NCBI RefSeq assembly: GCF_037042905.1
Contig: NC_087252.1
Span: 28,448,994-28,512,993, forward strand
From: Lytechinus pictus
Taxonomy: Eukaryota > Echinodermata > Echinoidea > Temnopleuroida > Toxopneustidae
Length of the DNA: 64,000 nucleotides
Direction: 5' to 3'
Shown: positions 23,936-36,125 of the stretch, in pieces
How the letters are laid out: the number at the start of each line of letters is the position of its first letter
Position numbering within the stretch: the first letter of the stretch is position 1
Translations under genes and position numbers: made by a program
The notes under the pieces: model-generated
What the model was told of the DNA's origin: nothing
The model's database searches: none
The model's input: only the letters and a program-made list of their open reading frames with translations

Positions 23936-24969
23936 CTTGACCTTTAATGACTAGATGATAGACAAAAGCAAGTACTTACCTCCTATTATTCCTTGATACA
24001 GGTGTATTTCCAATGAACAAGACGCCACGGACTCTTCTTCCACACTCTCAATGGAAAACGACCACATTTACCTCTACTGTATCTTCAGAGGTCGTGCTCT
24101 GCTCTGTCCAGCTGTTGCTTCTTCAACTATTAATTTGAATTAATAGAGCATCCGGCGCGAAAACTGAGATAATCATCCCGATCACATGACAAGCGTGGTA
24201 TCATCTGGATTCTTCCATTCTCTTGACAGGTGTGCTGTATCAATTCTACCAAGTTCGTGAGTGAAACATTTTCCCTTTTCCCACCATTAATAATAAATGG
24301 AATATCGCAATTCAACCTCGAGATTTTACTATCTAATAATAATAAGTTTTCATTAGAGTTAAAGAACGAAGATCTCGATATGCAATGCATTAAGCAATCG
24401 GTGGCGGAAGTTTGTTGGCGGCGCCACGCCTTAACAATAAATGGCGTCGCCGTTTTTTACTGTGATAGAATCTAGGGTGGGTGACTCTAATGGTTTTGGT
24501 ATCCTTGTCAGAATAAGATATAAATTTATCATTTTGTCGTAGAACTGATCGCCCATTGATATACTTAATACCAACGGCCAATGATACTCTGGGGATAATC
24601 ACATTAAAGCATGCTATGTATAGTTTTGGCGCCACTTTCCTAAAGTTCGATGAATTGGACGAAAGTTGTTAAAGGCTTTGCTAGCATATTCGTCAAAATG
24701 CAATATATACATCTGTTGTTGCTGTGCCCTACCAAAATAAATAGTTGTACAAGTTATGATAAAGCAGTTATGTGTGTGTGTGTGTGTGTGTGTGTGGGGG
24801 GTCCACGAATAAAATTCTACGTTTAATCACAACGTCAAAAGTAGCTTCTTTTTTTTATTGCACTGGTTGTACGCCTATTCTTTGTTAAGACTACTAGTAA
24901 CTAATCAAAAAGTATGTTGTTTATCCTGTCTTCAAAACGACATGCCTTTAATCAAAATGTAGGCCTGAG
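23936..24969. other. No gene recognised
   Basis: Frames on both strands at 24130-24635 show no recognisable domain. A GT dinucleotide run lies at about 24772-24795. Confidence 0.5.
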
Positions 24970-25246
24970 CCAGTCTTACAAATAGTTACAATACGATTGA
25001 TCCGATCAATCGTAACTGTATGGAAATCCATCAGTGCCATATTTTTTTTCAACGAAAAACGTGCACAATGTCCTCTGTATGCAAAAAGAAGCGCAATGAA
25101 TTTTCAAGAAATCAATGAATGCATGAATATATAATCATAGCTAGAAAATATTTTGAAAAAATTATGCATAATAGATGTTGACGTTGCTTGCCGTCCATGG
25201 TTACAATTGATCGGATCAATCGTAACTCCCTGTAAGACGGGGTCCT
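24970..25246. repeat. MITE with GTCTTACA / TGTAAGAC ends
   Basis: The left end is gtcttacaaatagttac and the right end is gtaactccctgtaagac. Both arms carry the near-palindrome gattgatccgatcaatc or its complement. Related copies lie at 45129-45389 and 57889-58161. Confidence 0.75.
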
Positions 25247-25296
25247 GGATGCATTGTGTTTTGTTGTTTTTCTTTCCTGTTTCGAGTAGCGTCAGG

Positions 25297-25803
25297 AAAT
25301 CGGTTACACTTCGTAATTCCGAAGGTTCGTAATTCCGAAGGTTCTTTATTCCGAAGGTTCGTAATTCCGAAACACGCAAATACCTCGATGTTCGTTAATC
25401 CGAAAACGTAAAAGGGTTAGTTAATCCGAACATTTGTGGCGTTATTCCGAAGGTTCGTTATTCCGAAGGATCGATAATCCGAAAACGAAATAAGGTTCGA
25501 TGTTCCGAAGTTTCGTTAATCCGAAAACGAAATAAGGTTCTTTGTTCCGAAGGTTCGTTAGTCCGAAAACGAAATAAGGTTAGTTAATCATTAAGTTTTC
25601 GGACTAACGAACCTTCGGAATTACGAACCTCATTTATTTTTCGGATTAACGAACCTTCGGAATTACGAACCTCACTTCGTATTCGGACTAACGAACCTTC
25701 GGAATTACGAACCTTCGGAAATACGAACCTTCGGAATAACGAACCTTCGGAATATCCGAATCTTCGGAATAACGAAGCTTCGGAATTACGAATGTATGCG
25801 CAG
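25297..25803. repeat. Fold-back element of TTCCGAAGGTTCGT units, copy B
   Basis: Forward units fill 25312-25590 and reversed units fill 25595-25795. End sequences (ggttacacttcgtaattccg; cgaatgtatgcgc) match copy A at 18905-19415 in inverse orientation. The arginine/serine-rich frames across it are by-products of the repeat. Confidence 0.85.
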
Positions 25804-26714
25804 GAAATCATAGTGACATATCTTTGTTTAGCTGGACACATACAATGCAAGTGTGTGATAACTATGACACTCGAAGAAGATACAGACCTATGGTATTTTG
25901 CCAAACATATTTTAGATCACAAAGAGATAAGGTGGCTCAAAACGTCAATAGGATGATAAAAAAAGAATCATCATATATCCCCCCCCCCGGCAATGATGGT
26001 GGCTGAGTATTCCGTGTTGCTTTCCAACTACTTCTACCTTTCCATTTTATCCCACGCTGTGACAAATACCCAGTTAAAATATACATCAACACGCCGGTGA
26101 CTGGGATACATGTTTCGAATTTTAACAAGCATCCCATCCTATTCCTCCGTCCGATTATTATTCAAAAATACGAAACGATCGACTGTTCCATTGAATGTGA
26201 TGTCATTATCGATCAGATCATGTGTCAGCCTTCTCCGTGTGACTGGGGTCGTCTGCGTGCCTGGTTGTAGACGTGGACTTCGCGCAGCCCACGGTAAATA
26301 AATATGTATTCGTAACGCATCGTCGAAACGTGATGAACTGGTCATTTATTATTCATGAATTGTGTAGGTGACTTGTATTGCAGCCTAATTGGATCGTAAT
26401 TTTTGCACGTGATGGCGATGCCAATTTTTCTTTTCTATAATATTTTGATAAAAAAATGTCATTAATGCTGAATAATGACATGCATATATTTTTCACATGC
26501 CAAATTTTGTCTATGTTTTATTTAGATTATACACCTCAGTTACGCCATGAAGGTGTTTGATGGATATTGCTACTTGTGCCCAAAATGTATTCTCCCTTCG
26601 AAGGCCGATGCTTGTCATTAAAGGTATTTACCACTTACGTATGTCCCAAAGGTGAAAAATTGATAACGGGGACAATTAGGTCCTTCTGGGAGCATTCGGT
26701 TCTCATGAAAAGGG
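25804..26714. other. No gene recognised
   Basis: Nothing supportable. Frames near 25937-26345 on both strands carry no recognisable domain. Confidence 0.45.
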
Positions 26715-26865
26715 TTAAATGTGATAAGTGGTGTTCCGCATGGATCAGTAATCGGACCATCTCTATTTTGAATATTATAGAACCTAATATAATTCCAAAT
26801 GAAATTTTGATTGGTAAAGACTGATGATGAAGTGAGATTCTTTATTAATGATGTATCGTGCCCCG
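26715..26865 (+). pseudogene. Reverse-transcriptase remnant
   Basis: One frame reads ISGVPHGSVIGPSLF followed by a stop. This is the conserved motif of non-LTR reverse transcriptases just upstream of the catalytic aspartates. About 60 bases on, another frame reads FINDV. No flanking parts are recognisable. It is a short decayed fragment. Confidence 0.45.
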
Positions 26866-26909
26866 AAATGTATACCTAATTCCTTTATTTTTATTTGTTT
26901 TTACCAGGG

Positions 26910-27035
26910 GAGCGTTTCATGAAAGGACTTGTCAGACAGTTACCCTAGTAACAGTGCTTCTCAGCTAATCAAAATCAAGGAAAGTTATCAAATCTGACAA
27001 CTTGTTGGACCGGGATATTGATGAAACGCTCCCCA
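26910..27035. repeat. Short hairpin element with GGGGAGCGTTTCAT ends
   Basis: The left end gggagcgtttcatgaa and the right end gatgaaacgctcccc are inverted. The interior carries cttgtcagacagttaccc and tctgacaacttgt. A related copy lies at 61818-61982 inside NDUFS2. Confidence 0.65.
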
Positions 27036-29232
27036 TCAATCCAAAGGGGCCGCGATGCTAATTTGAAAGGGGCAGGGCGACCAACAAATTACGTCATGTT
27101 TTCTCAATAATTTGAACATAGGGAAATTATAGAGTTCCATGACAAAAGGCATTTATGCTTTATACTCTCCTTTCTTCTTTATTTAAAAAAAAATATTTTC
27201 CTATTTTTTTTCTTCTCCTCCTCCTTTTTTTCACGTCATAAAGAATCGGAAGGGCGGTTGCCCCCCCCCCCCCCTCTTCCGATGCGGCGCCGCTCTTAAT
27301 AGCATAAGCTAGTCAGAGTGTGCACATAATATTAGTTTGGTTTGTTTTTTCCTCTTCGTAATAAATTCCACAACACTTTGAACATGAAGAAAAAAAATTG
27401 TAAGAAAATGCGAAAAACACAAAATTTATGCTTACACTTACTTGAGCCAGCAAGGTAGGCCTATAGGCTTTATAAACTCAAATGGGGGTATTTTCTCTTG
27501 TTTTTTCCAGACATTACTTTGTTGAGACTAAGCAGGCGATATAGCATAAATATAATAAAATTATTTGGAGCCTGATGACGTGCTAAGGCACGATGTCATG
27601 TTCCCTACGGACATAGGAATTTAATTGAACCGACTTGAAAATTATCTTCTGAGGCCACTTGGGACTTCAAATGTCTTTCTGTCTACAGTTTGGTCAAGGT
27701 TTGCGTGATTCTTGCTAATTGTCAGTATCATGTTCGCTTTATTCATTAATTTAGACACGTCATCCAATAACTACGCCTAAAATAATGAACGCTTTTGATA
27801 TGCATCAAATACCTGATATCGTGGGAAAATGAGATTCCATAAAGATATCTTGAGTGATATCAAGTAGGTCACCACAGGAATGGTCTGCTTATAGTACCCA
27901 GTTATATATACATAACTATATATGCATGTATATATAAGTTGGGAAAGATATGGAGACCAACGGTAGACGTAGCTTTAATAGATCGAAGTTCCCCAAAGCT
28001 ATCATCTCTTTTGCCAAGTTTTCAAATGGAGGGGGGGGGGGGCGGTGCCTGGAGGGCAAGGGACTCCCAATTTTTCACGACCGAGAAAACAAAGGAGAAA
28101 AAAAAAGGAATGACAGGACGGGTGGTATTATTATCTGAATAGGTCAAAATGTATTACAGAATTAGATCTTTTAATATTAAAAAAATGTCAACATGTTTGC
28201 TCACTCGCAACTTTTTGCAAATTTCGCTCGATTCGCCCTGTCTGCCCCCTCAAAAATGTTGGCCTAATACACAACTGCTAGGCAATGCGTATCATTGACA
28301 CTTTTGCCTACACATTTGGACTGTTGAATACCTTATATGAATCAGCGCATATGTGTTCTTGTATTTACTTTTGTTTCTTTTTGGGGGCATTATTTTGGTG
28401 ATTTTATCTTCTGTCTTTTGGTGTTATAAGAATCCATGGATATCATGATGGAGTAGATGTTAAATAGCTACGATCGCCGAAGACATACTGCATTCAGGGT
28501 GACTGATTGAGCTTAGATGAATGGGGTATCGAAACAGCAGATGGCAAACCCTTCCTGAATGACTAGAAAACGGATGAGCTTTGGGAAAACCCTTTTCCGA
28601 GTATATTCCATCTTTCACTTAAATGAACTTGACATGTCATAATATCAGGACTGGAAATATTTATATTCCTGCGCTCACATTCACAAAGAAAAAGCCAAAG
28701 ATTAGCGTGTAATCGCGGAGGGGGGGGGGGGGGGGGGATAGAGGGAAAGTGGACAAATGTGAGCGAAGAATACCTTTAAAATGTACAGAGCAAATAAATT
28801 ATATATGCTCAGCCAGTGCGTCTTAACTGGACAACAGAAATGATTTCAGTTTACATTATAACATATTTAAGGATAAACAGCTAGTTATTTCGTTTGGAAG
28901 ATGATTTCAAGACCTTGGTCCTTCAAATACAATTGTTTTTTGAGCAAATAACATACGAGTACGTGGAAGGTGAAATGAGTCCCTTTGGCGGGTAGGATAA
29001 GAATGGATGAGGTTGTTTTTATGAAACAATGAAAAAAAAATCCGGTAGATCATCTTTTTAGAGTGTTTAACACTAATGTACCCAAATGAAATTCGTATAG
29101 ATCATGAATTTTCAGGATTTTATTTTATTTTATTGATTTTTTTAATATAAATAATGGATTTGTGTGTGCATTAAATACAGATTGGTTAATCAACCTAATA
29201 GCCCGCTTTTGCAATTAAAATAACATATCTAA
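27036..29232. other. No gene; part of a dispersed repeat and poly-G runs
   Basis: The segment at 28142-28260 (caaaatgtattacagaatta, tttgctcactcgcaac) recurs at 33195-33320, so both belong to one dispersed repeat. Long G or C runs lie near 27261, 28030 and 28720. I see no gene. Confidence 0.5.
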
Positions 29233-29800
29233 TCACGTCTTGTTTGTATTGCTCCAAGCCAATATACTATAATTTAGTCGTGATGAAATGAGAGTCACAT
29301 ATAAGTTTAATAGTATATAATCAGAAAAGGAGAATTTTAGCATGTTTAAAATACCGATACTTCTAGAAGTCAATTTGCACAAGTAATTAATGTGACACTT
29401 CATAGACAAATCATGAGCGAAATAGAGCCCAAGAAATTTGATAGATTCAATCTGTAATAAATTTACATTATCTACAACTACTTGAACATGTAAACTTTTA
29501 AGAGACTTACTAAAAATTATAAAATTGGTTTTCTTCACAGTAAGCGACAACTTGTTAGCTCTATAATCCAAGACTGAACTCATTGAAGTTCTGCATTCAA
29601 AAGATTTAGTAGTGTATATGTTGGTCACGGTGAGACAGAAAAGGGTTAGAATCATCAGCAAACACAATAAATGCCAAAATATAGAAATGATTTTTTTAAT
29701 CATTAATGTAAATAATGAAAAGTAAGGGACCAAGGAGTGATCCTTTGGGTACTCCGCAAGATATTGATTTCAAACTAGAATTTATGGATGTGTAGTGGGT
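29233..29800 (-). pseudogene. Non-LTR reverse-transcriptase fragment
   Basis: The minus strand reads [20 protein letters not shown], the conserved motif of non-LTR reverse transcriptases. After a frame change comes FADDSNPFLSHRDQ, with FADD at the catalytic position. Downstream are LTVKKTNFIIFSKS, IKFLGLYFAHDLSMKCHINYL and TLISSRLNYSILAW. Frames are broken at least twice and both ends are missing, so it is a dead copy, probably CR1/L2- or Jockey-like. Confidence 0.82.
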
Positions 29801-31017
29801 GAAGATGTCCAAAATGTTTGCGTGTATACGAGGTTGTACATGACTTGTGTGTGGGTGGGTGGGAGGGTGTATGCACACTGTGTGGGTGTGTGTGATGCAT
29901 ACACGAGTATGAACGTGTATTCTATTCCATTGCTAGACCAAGTAACACCAATTCTGCATTAAACTATTATTAAAGTGTCGTAACGAGTTTTAGGAAAAGA
30001 ATATAGCCGACGGGATGGATTTTTAGATAGTTGGGAAAAAAATCAAATAAAATAAACCATGACCACTTTGAAATTAAGATCTCATTTTGTTACAGGTTTA
30101 ATATGATATCCAGAAAATAATTCACATGATACATTTTTGTTTTCATATCCTTTTTTTTTTGGTTTTCCTTCACCCCTTTTATCTCGGTTGTGAAACTGTT
30201 CAGGGGGAGCAACATATTTTATGAGATTTCTTTTTAAAGAATGAAATAAACTATAATCAAACACTGAAACAGTCTCAGCAAGTGAACCTGAGATTAATAC
30301 CAATACAGAGACAAGTGCGTTAGATAATTAATGAGATGGACTGAACCAAATAATAACGCATCACGAGGATTATCGATGAGTAGGCGCTCTGGCCCTTCGG
30401 AAACGAGACATCATCCATTTCAATTTCTATTGAGTAGCTGAAATTCGTCTTGCCATCGAAATGTCACAATGTCAAATTGGTTTTTAACACATCAACTAAT
30501 CATTGATGTGCTTGATATTGGTGATACTAGTAATAAAATGAGTGACGATTCTTCACAAAATTAGAGACCTGTCATTTGGCAGTCACGTCACGTGATCCTA
30601 TGGTATTTTAACAAGTCGATGGAAATCAGATTGATCTCTTGACATCAATAGTTTGAAAAAATAAATGAAAATGCCTATCCTATAAAGTACTATTTCCTCA
30701 ATTTTTTAAAGGACTATACGAATCACTATTGCTCCCTATGGCGTCTATACCCATAACTTCACGCTTGACTGGTTGACTTTCGATGGAACTGAATCAGATT
30801 CTAAATCATTTTTATTATCAACTTATATGAAATCAAATATTGATTTGACAAAAGTATATTTAAAAGTGTAATCATTTTGTTCTCAGCATAACAAAACAAT
30901 AAGCACATGACATAATAAATAACATATGCACACATACATTCTAACATTCTAATTGAAATATAATTATACCTGATATTTATTATTATTATTATTGTTATTG
31001 CTAAAACAAATAGCAGA
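29801..31017. other. No gene recognised
   Basis: Contains a GT-rich stretch (about 29845-29895). The frame at 30082-30303 has no recognisable domain. Confidence 0.5.
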
Positions 31018-31472
31018 ATATACATATATATATATATATATATATACATGTATATATTCTTGTTCTCTTCATCCATTTCTTTCACACAATATTTAAATAT
31101 AAAAGAGTTGCCAAAGCTGTAGTACATGTATAACTTCACACATTTATATACATGTATATATATATATATTTTGTGAAAGAAATGGATGAAGAGAACAATG
31201 AAGAGAACCATTGTTCTCTTCATCCATTTCTTTCACAAATATTTAAATAAAGAGTTCCCAAAGCTGTTGTACATGTATAATGTTACACATTTGTATACTT
31301 TCTCCCATACGTGTACTGTATTAAAACAATAGCTTTGATCCAGCTGAGGCATGGCGGTTTGTCATTGTTCAAAACCCACCTACACCCGACAAAGGAAATT
31401 ATAAATGGTATATTGTCGAAAATCTGTCTATCTGACGGTCAATCGGATCGGGGTCGCCCTAGGCACTAACCC
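31018..31472. repeat. Local repeat cluster: TA runs and copies of an 85-bp unit
   Basis: The unit ttctcttcatccatttcttt, followed by atttaaat and gtacatgtataa, occurs at 31058 and 31203 and again at 31617. An inverted piece lies at 31170-31200, forming a hairpin with the copy at 31203. TA runs lie at 31018-31048 and 31150-31170. Confidence 0.75.
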
Positions 31473-31544
31473 GTCTCTGTGGTCTAGAGGTTAAGTCACC
31501 GGTGTTCGAAGCTGGGGGCCCGGGTTCGATTCCCGGCAGAGACA
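31473..31544 (+). tRNA. tRNA gene, predicted anticodon TCG (Arg), with a tRNA-Glu-like body
   Basis: This is a 72-base cloverleaf. The acceptor stem GTCTCTG/CAGAGAC pairs perfectly. The T-arm CCGGG-TTCGATT-CCCGG is perfect. The A-box TGGTCTAGAGG and B-box GGTTCGATTCC are good. The anticodon stem CCGGT/GCTGG pairs with wobbles around the loop GTTCGAA, placing TCG at 31506-31508. The D-stem has one mismatch. A T7 run follows directly, a standard Pol III stop. The T-arm and A-box resemble tRNA-Glu more than tRNA-Arg, so it may be a mutated tRNA-Glu copy. Confidence 0.7.
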
Positions 31545-31551
31545 TTTTTTT
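31545..31551 (+). terminator. Pol III terminator of the tRNA
   Basis: Seven T residues immediately after the discriminator base of the tRNA at 31473-31544. Confidence 0.7.
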
Positions 31552-31616
31552 CGGCATCACCAATTTTTCCAAAGGGCATATAGCTCTGGGGAACCTTGAT
31601 TTAAGCTACGCCTACC

Positions 31617-31700
31617 ATTGCTCTCTTCATCCATTTCTTTCACAAAATATTTAAATAAAAGAGTTGCCAAAGCCGTTGTACATGTATAATGTTACACATT

Positions 31701-31733
<33 letters not shown>

Positions 31734-31760
31734 ATGTATATACATATATATATATATGAT
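31617..31760. repeat. Third copy of the 85-bp unit plus TA-rich run
   Basis: Repeats ctcttcatccatttctttca and gtacatgtataatgttacac from the copies at 31058 and 31203. It runs into TATA-rich sequence at about 31700-31758. Confidence 0.75.
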
Positions 31761-32611
31761 ACATATATCGACATAATACGTTTTGACATGTGGGAGGCCT
31801 CCATCTTAAGCTTATACATTGACACCGATGAAGGCATCGAAAGGAAAGGGGAAATAAATCCAGACGATCAGTGCAATAATCTCTGTCGATTAAACACATT
31901 TTTATTAATATGCATCTGAATGCAGGGCTTATGATAAGTCAACATCGAAAACATAAACATGGGGTACATCATTTAATATGAGAGCTGTCACCACACGTGA
32001 ATGTGATACATCAATATGAGAGCTGTCAAAAGTCGTTGGTTAGGACCATGTTTTTGTTTATGTCTATTCAATTTCCAATGAAATGCCTGAGGAGTACCTA
32101 TTATCATTTCTGTTCACCGGCTCTCGCCAATTGGTTGCTGTTATACAAATCTATAAAACAAGATGGGTGATATGAACGTGACAATAGTAAACAGATGATT
32201 TTAAACAATCTCAATGGAAAATATTGCAATTCGAAGCTGCCACACAACAAAATAAACAAATAACCACCCCCCCCAAAAAAAAAAAAAAAAAAAAAAAAAC
32301 CTAGGGTTGGGAAATACCTTTATGAAACACCCTTTATGAAACACCAGTCAGGTTCAATATAAGTCGTATTTATTGTGTGTGCTTTTGCTTCCATTATTCT
32401 AACTTTTGCATGACTCTGGAAATTAGTATTGACATGGTTTCAACAATAGAAAAATAATTATCTAATTTCCGTCGAATTTATAGGAAGATGAATCCTTTGT
32501 CAATTGTCACCGACCTAATTTACTTTCGAATACATGTAGTTCCCTAGTTATTGGTTTGTGTATGGTTTTTACGGAACTTTGAATGCGATTCAAAATAAAA
32601 ACGATTTTACA
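31761..32611. other. No gene; C-run/A-run junction
   Basis: No coding signal. At about 32268 a run of eight C is followed by about 26 A. Confidence 0.55.
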
Positions 32612-32862
32612 GCACTGCAAAAAGTCTGGTGTTGATTTAACACCAGCCCGGAATCTATATATGTCCACACCAGAGAAGTGTTAAACAACACCAGTTTTGT
32701 TTTGGTCTAACATCAGATAGGCGTTTTATACAACACCAATTAGTATTAAAACAGCATCGGTTTGATTCCAAACTGGTGTTGTTTCAATACTTCTCTGGTG
32801 TGGACATATATATATATTCCGGGCTGCATGGTGTTAAATCAACACCGGAGTTTTTGCAATGC
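32612..32862. repeat. Hairpin MITE of the CACTGCAAAAA / CCGGTGTT family
   Basis: Ends are GCACTGCAAAAAG and TTTTTGCAATGC. It shares aacaccagcccggaatctat and cacaccagagaagt with the element at 8085 but in inverse orientation (its left arm matches the right arm of that copy). Confidence 0.8.
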
Positions 32863-33060
32863 GTTATCGGTTCATACAGTCACTCTCAAATTTCATTTGT
32901 TTTTAAATAAATGGGAATTAAATTCAAGAGAGACGCTAATTGGTAGCAAGGGGCAACCGTATCCACCCCATGATTCTTCAAATTGCGTGAATTAACAGAG
33001 AAAAAAAAGAGAAAAAGAAGGTAGAAAAATGGGATCATGAAAGAAAGATTGTCGTGTACC

Positions 33061-33470
33061 GCGACTTCTGTTCAGTTGAATCCAGGAAATTCCTGGAAGT
33101 TTTGTCATTTTCCAGGATCATTCCATCAGGAAGTAAAAAAATTCCAGGAAGTTTTCCAGGTAGTTATCATTTTCGGGAATGATATTATTTTCAGAATATT
33201 ATGTCAAAATATATTACAAAATTAGATCTTTTTAATTAAAATGTCAAAAAATTTGCTCGCTCGCTCGCTTCACTCACTCGCAACTCAAAATTATTTGCTC
33301 AATTACTGCACTGAGCCCCATATATTTCAGATTTTTTGTGTGTGTAAAGAAGAGAAATATATCTTGTGGAAGACTGGAGAACATGCGGAAAATTTCAGGA
33401 TATTTCGTAAAATTCCAAGAACTTTCAGAGTAAATTCCAGGGAGTTCCGTATTGAACAGTGGAAGCACTG
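33061..33470. repeat. Dispersed repeat with recurring TTCCAGGAAGTTTT words
   Basis: Variants of ttccaggaagtttt occur near 33085, 33140, 33155 and, degenerate, near 33400-33440. The middle (33195-33320) matches the segment at 28142-28260. Open frames here are repeat by-products. Confidence 0.55.
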
Positions 33471-34729
33471 CTTCTGTTATTCAATTGAAAAGAATGACGT
33501 CACTTACTATCCAATATACTAGGGAGAAAACCGATTTTCAAAATTATCAAGGCTGGAAAGTACATGATGTATAAACCCTTGGAGTTCGTGTTATTTCTCG
33601 CGATAACGCCTCTGTATTTCAACCTTGACGTGGTAATAGCTATTGCCCGAATGACTGACGGAAGTTTATGAAAGCATATAGGGCCTCTCGAGGAAATAGC
33701 CTCTTAGTTATTAATGATGAAACGGCCATCTCATCCAGGGATTTTAATTTTTGTAGACTGAATCTTTTATCGTTCAGATATAAAGAAAATAACTTTTGCT
33801 GATGGGCTTGTTCTAATTCACTTGGTATGTGTCGTAGCCATGCGTTAACAACATGGAGGCCCTTTAAAGGCCTTCTGTAAGAAGTGAAGGGTGGGTTGCG
33901 GCGTCGAAGATTATATCCCCATATCGTTCTGAGTCATAAAGATGAAAATCTATATGAAAGTTTATGCCAATGATGGCATCGGATTCGAATCAGACCATTG
34001 CACGTATCCTCGTTAGAGATTGTCCAAGGCACTGGCGTAAAGCTACGTGGAGGTACTTAACCCACCCCACAATGATAATGATAATGACGATGATGATGAT
34101 GATAATAATATTAATAATTATGATAACAATAACAATAATTATAATAAAATAAAAATAAATCATGAAATAAATAAAGAAAAATATAATATATAAAATATAT
34201 AAATGGATGAGAATAAAAAATAGTTCAAATAATAATAAATTGTAATACTAGTAATGATAATAGCAATAATGACAATGGTAATAACTATGATAATTATAAA
34301 TAAATTAATGAATAAATAAATAATTAGCAAATGATTTTCATAAAGAAAGTAATAGATTTATGAAATGAAATAAACGGGTAAGAAATGTGGGCTCTATAGT
34401 TAAAAGGAAGCTACTTCCCTCATAGCCAAGCATGGATCGAGACTCAATTTCCCCCTCCCGTTCACTTCAGTGACCATATGGTGACTGCTACTGAAGTAAC
34501 TGGAAGGGAGCTTGAGGGCATAGACGGCGGAAGGTGATAACCTTTTTTTTTTGCTTGTCAAGTTTTTTTTACCTGTGTCCATCCCAAAATTTCAGGTGGA
34601 CCCCCCTAAATGTTTTGCCTTCCGCCGCCAAAGCTTGAGGGGGTTATAGTTTCGACTAATTTTGCACTGAGATGAAAATGCAATTTTATCATAAATCATA
34701 CTAATACTCAACGCTCTGCATGCAGGAAC
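33471..34729. other. No gene; AT-rich microsatellites
   Basis: ATG/ATA-type simple repeats lie at about 34068-34330. No supportable gene. Confidence 0.5.
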
Positions 34730-35235
34730 CAAGCTAACAAATAGACGTTTTAAAAACGTTCCAAGTTTGTGTTTTTGACTTTTCGTGAAAAGGTTTTATG
34801 AACGTCAAAATGTGGTAGGTTTTAGACGTTTTAAAAACGTTTCATTGGACGTTTTAAAAACTTTTTTTGACATTAAAAGAACCTCCCACATATTTAAAAA
34901 CCTTTGGGAAACTCGAGACATCAAAAAAACTTTTAAAAGAAATTAATTATAAATTATTGTGGACGTTGTTAGAACGTGCAGAAAACCTTTAAAAACGTTT
35001 GGAACTGTCTTAAAACATTTTTTAAAACCTTCAAATGCACTTAAAACGGTAAAAGTACGTCTGCAAAACCTATAAAACACTTTGGAACGTTTTTTTTTCT
35101 TCAAAGTTAATATCCTCTTTGAGACGTTTAAAGAATGTTTGGAAAACCTTATAAAATATGTAACGTTCAAAAAACGTTTCAATAACGTTTTGTTCTAATG
35201 TCAAAATGTTCTTTAAAAGTTCAGAAAACCTTTTT
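34730..35235. repeat. Repeat rich in AACGTTTTTAAAACGTT words
   Basis: The palindromic word gacgttttaaaaacgtt and fragments of it (ggaacgtt, aaaacctttaaaaacgttt, caaaaaacgtttc) recur about fifteen times in 500 bases. It looks like a degenerate tandem or fold-back repeat. No gene. Confidence 0.6.
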
Positions 35236-35830
35236 ATAGAAATGTATGAAAATATATCAGGCGTTGAAAGAATAAGGGGAATCCAACCCAAATAAAAACT
35301 AGAGGAAAAAGAAAAATTAGACAAGCTGATAGGTGAAAGTTTGAACAATGTCGGAGAAACTGAATAAGAAAGTTATGAATTTTTAAAAGATGTAGAAATT
35401 GGTAATCACTATATACCCATGGAAACTTCAAATTGGCCTCATGTGTGATGTCATAGTGATGTAAGGCAGGGCTTTACCACCTTAGTCTCCCAAGACCAAA
35501 TTCAAAACAATTCTTGTGTGTATATATGGGCTGTACACTTTAGAAACAATTACCAATTCATTTATTGTTGTCAAGTTTCAACGATCCATGTAAATTCAAT
35601 AATGAATAATCTATCTTGGTTTTCCTGTTGTTGCATTAATTAGAGATGGAGGGATGTGGTTGATTGTCTATGTATATATTTCTCATTGATGTGTCATTGA
35701 TGTGTATTTTTATATGAATGCATAAACGTTATTAAAGGACCCCTGGGAATATTTTGTAAATAACGTTAAAATTGGATATCCGTAGTAATTTGCTAAATTT
35801 GAATTCTATATGTATAGTTTTTAAAGGAAA

Positions 35831-35958
35831 AAAATCATCATTATCATTATCTTTATCATCGTTACAAATACATTCACCATCATCACCATCTTGATCTTTC
35901 TTTCATCATCACAATCATTATCATCATCGTCACCATCATCATCATCATCATTATCATT

Positions 35959-36008
<50 letters not shown>

Positions 36009-36125
36009 GCATCATCATCATCATCATCATGCATCATCATCATCATCATCATGCATCGTCATCATCATCATGATCATTATCATGATCATCATCTTTATCA
36101 TCATCTTTATCATCATCATCATCAT
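35831..36125. repeat. (ATC)n microsatellite
   Basis: A long ATC trinucleotide tract with variants including three spaced ATGC interruptions near 36007-36055. Poly-Asp, poly-Ser and poly-His frames here are artefacts. Confidence 0.95.

Noticed and set aside
24130..24635. Frames on both strands
   Set aside because: No motif, no splice context and no repeat match. Cannot be supported as a gene.
25297..25803. Possible CRISPR-like array of short repeats
   Set aside because: Units are degenerate, lack unique spacers, reverse direction midway and lie in eukaryotic DNA.
30801..31223. 140-codon frame
   Set aside because: Runs through TA repeats and the 85-bp repeated unit; Tyr/Ile alternation reflects simple sequence.
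35821..36073. Poly-Asp and poly-Ser frames
   Set aside because: Translation of the ATC microsatellite.
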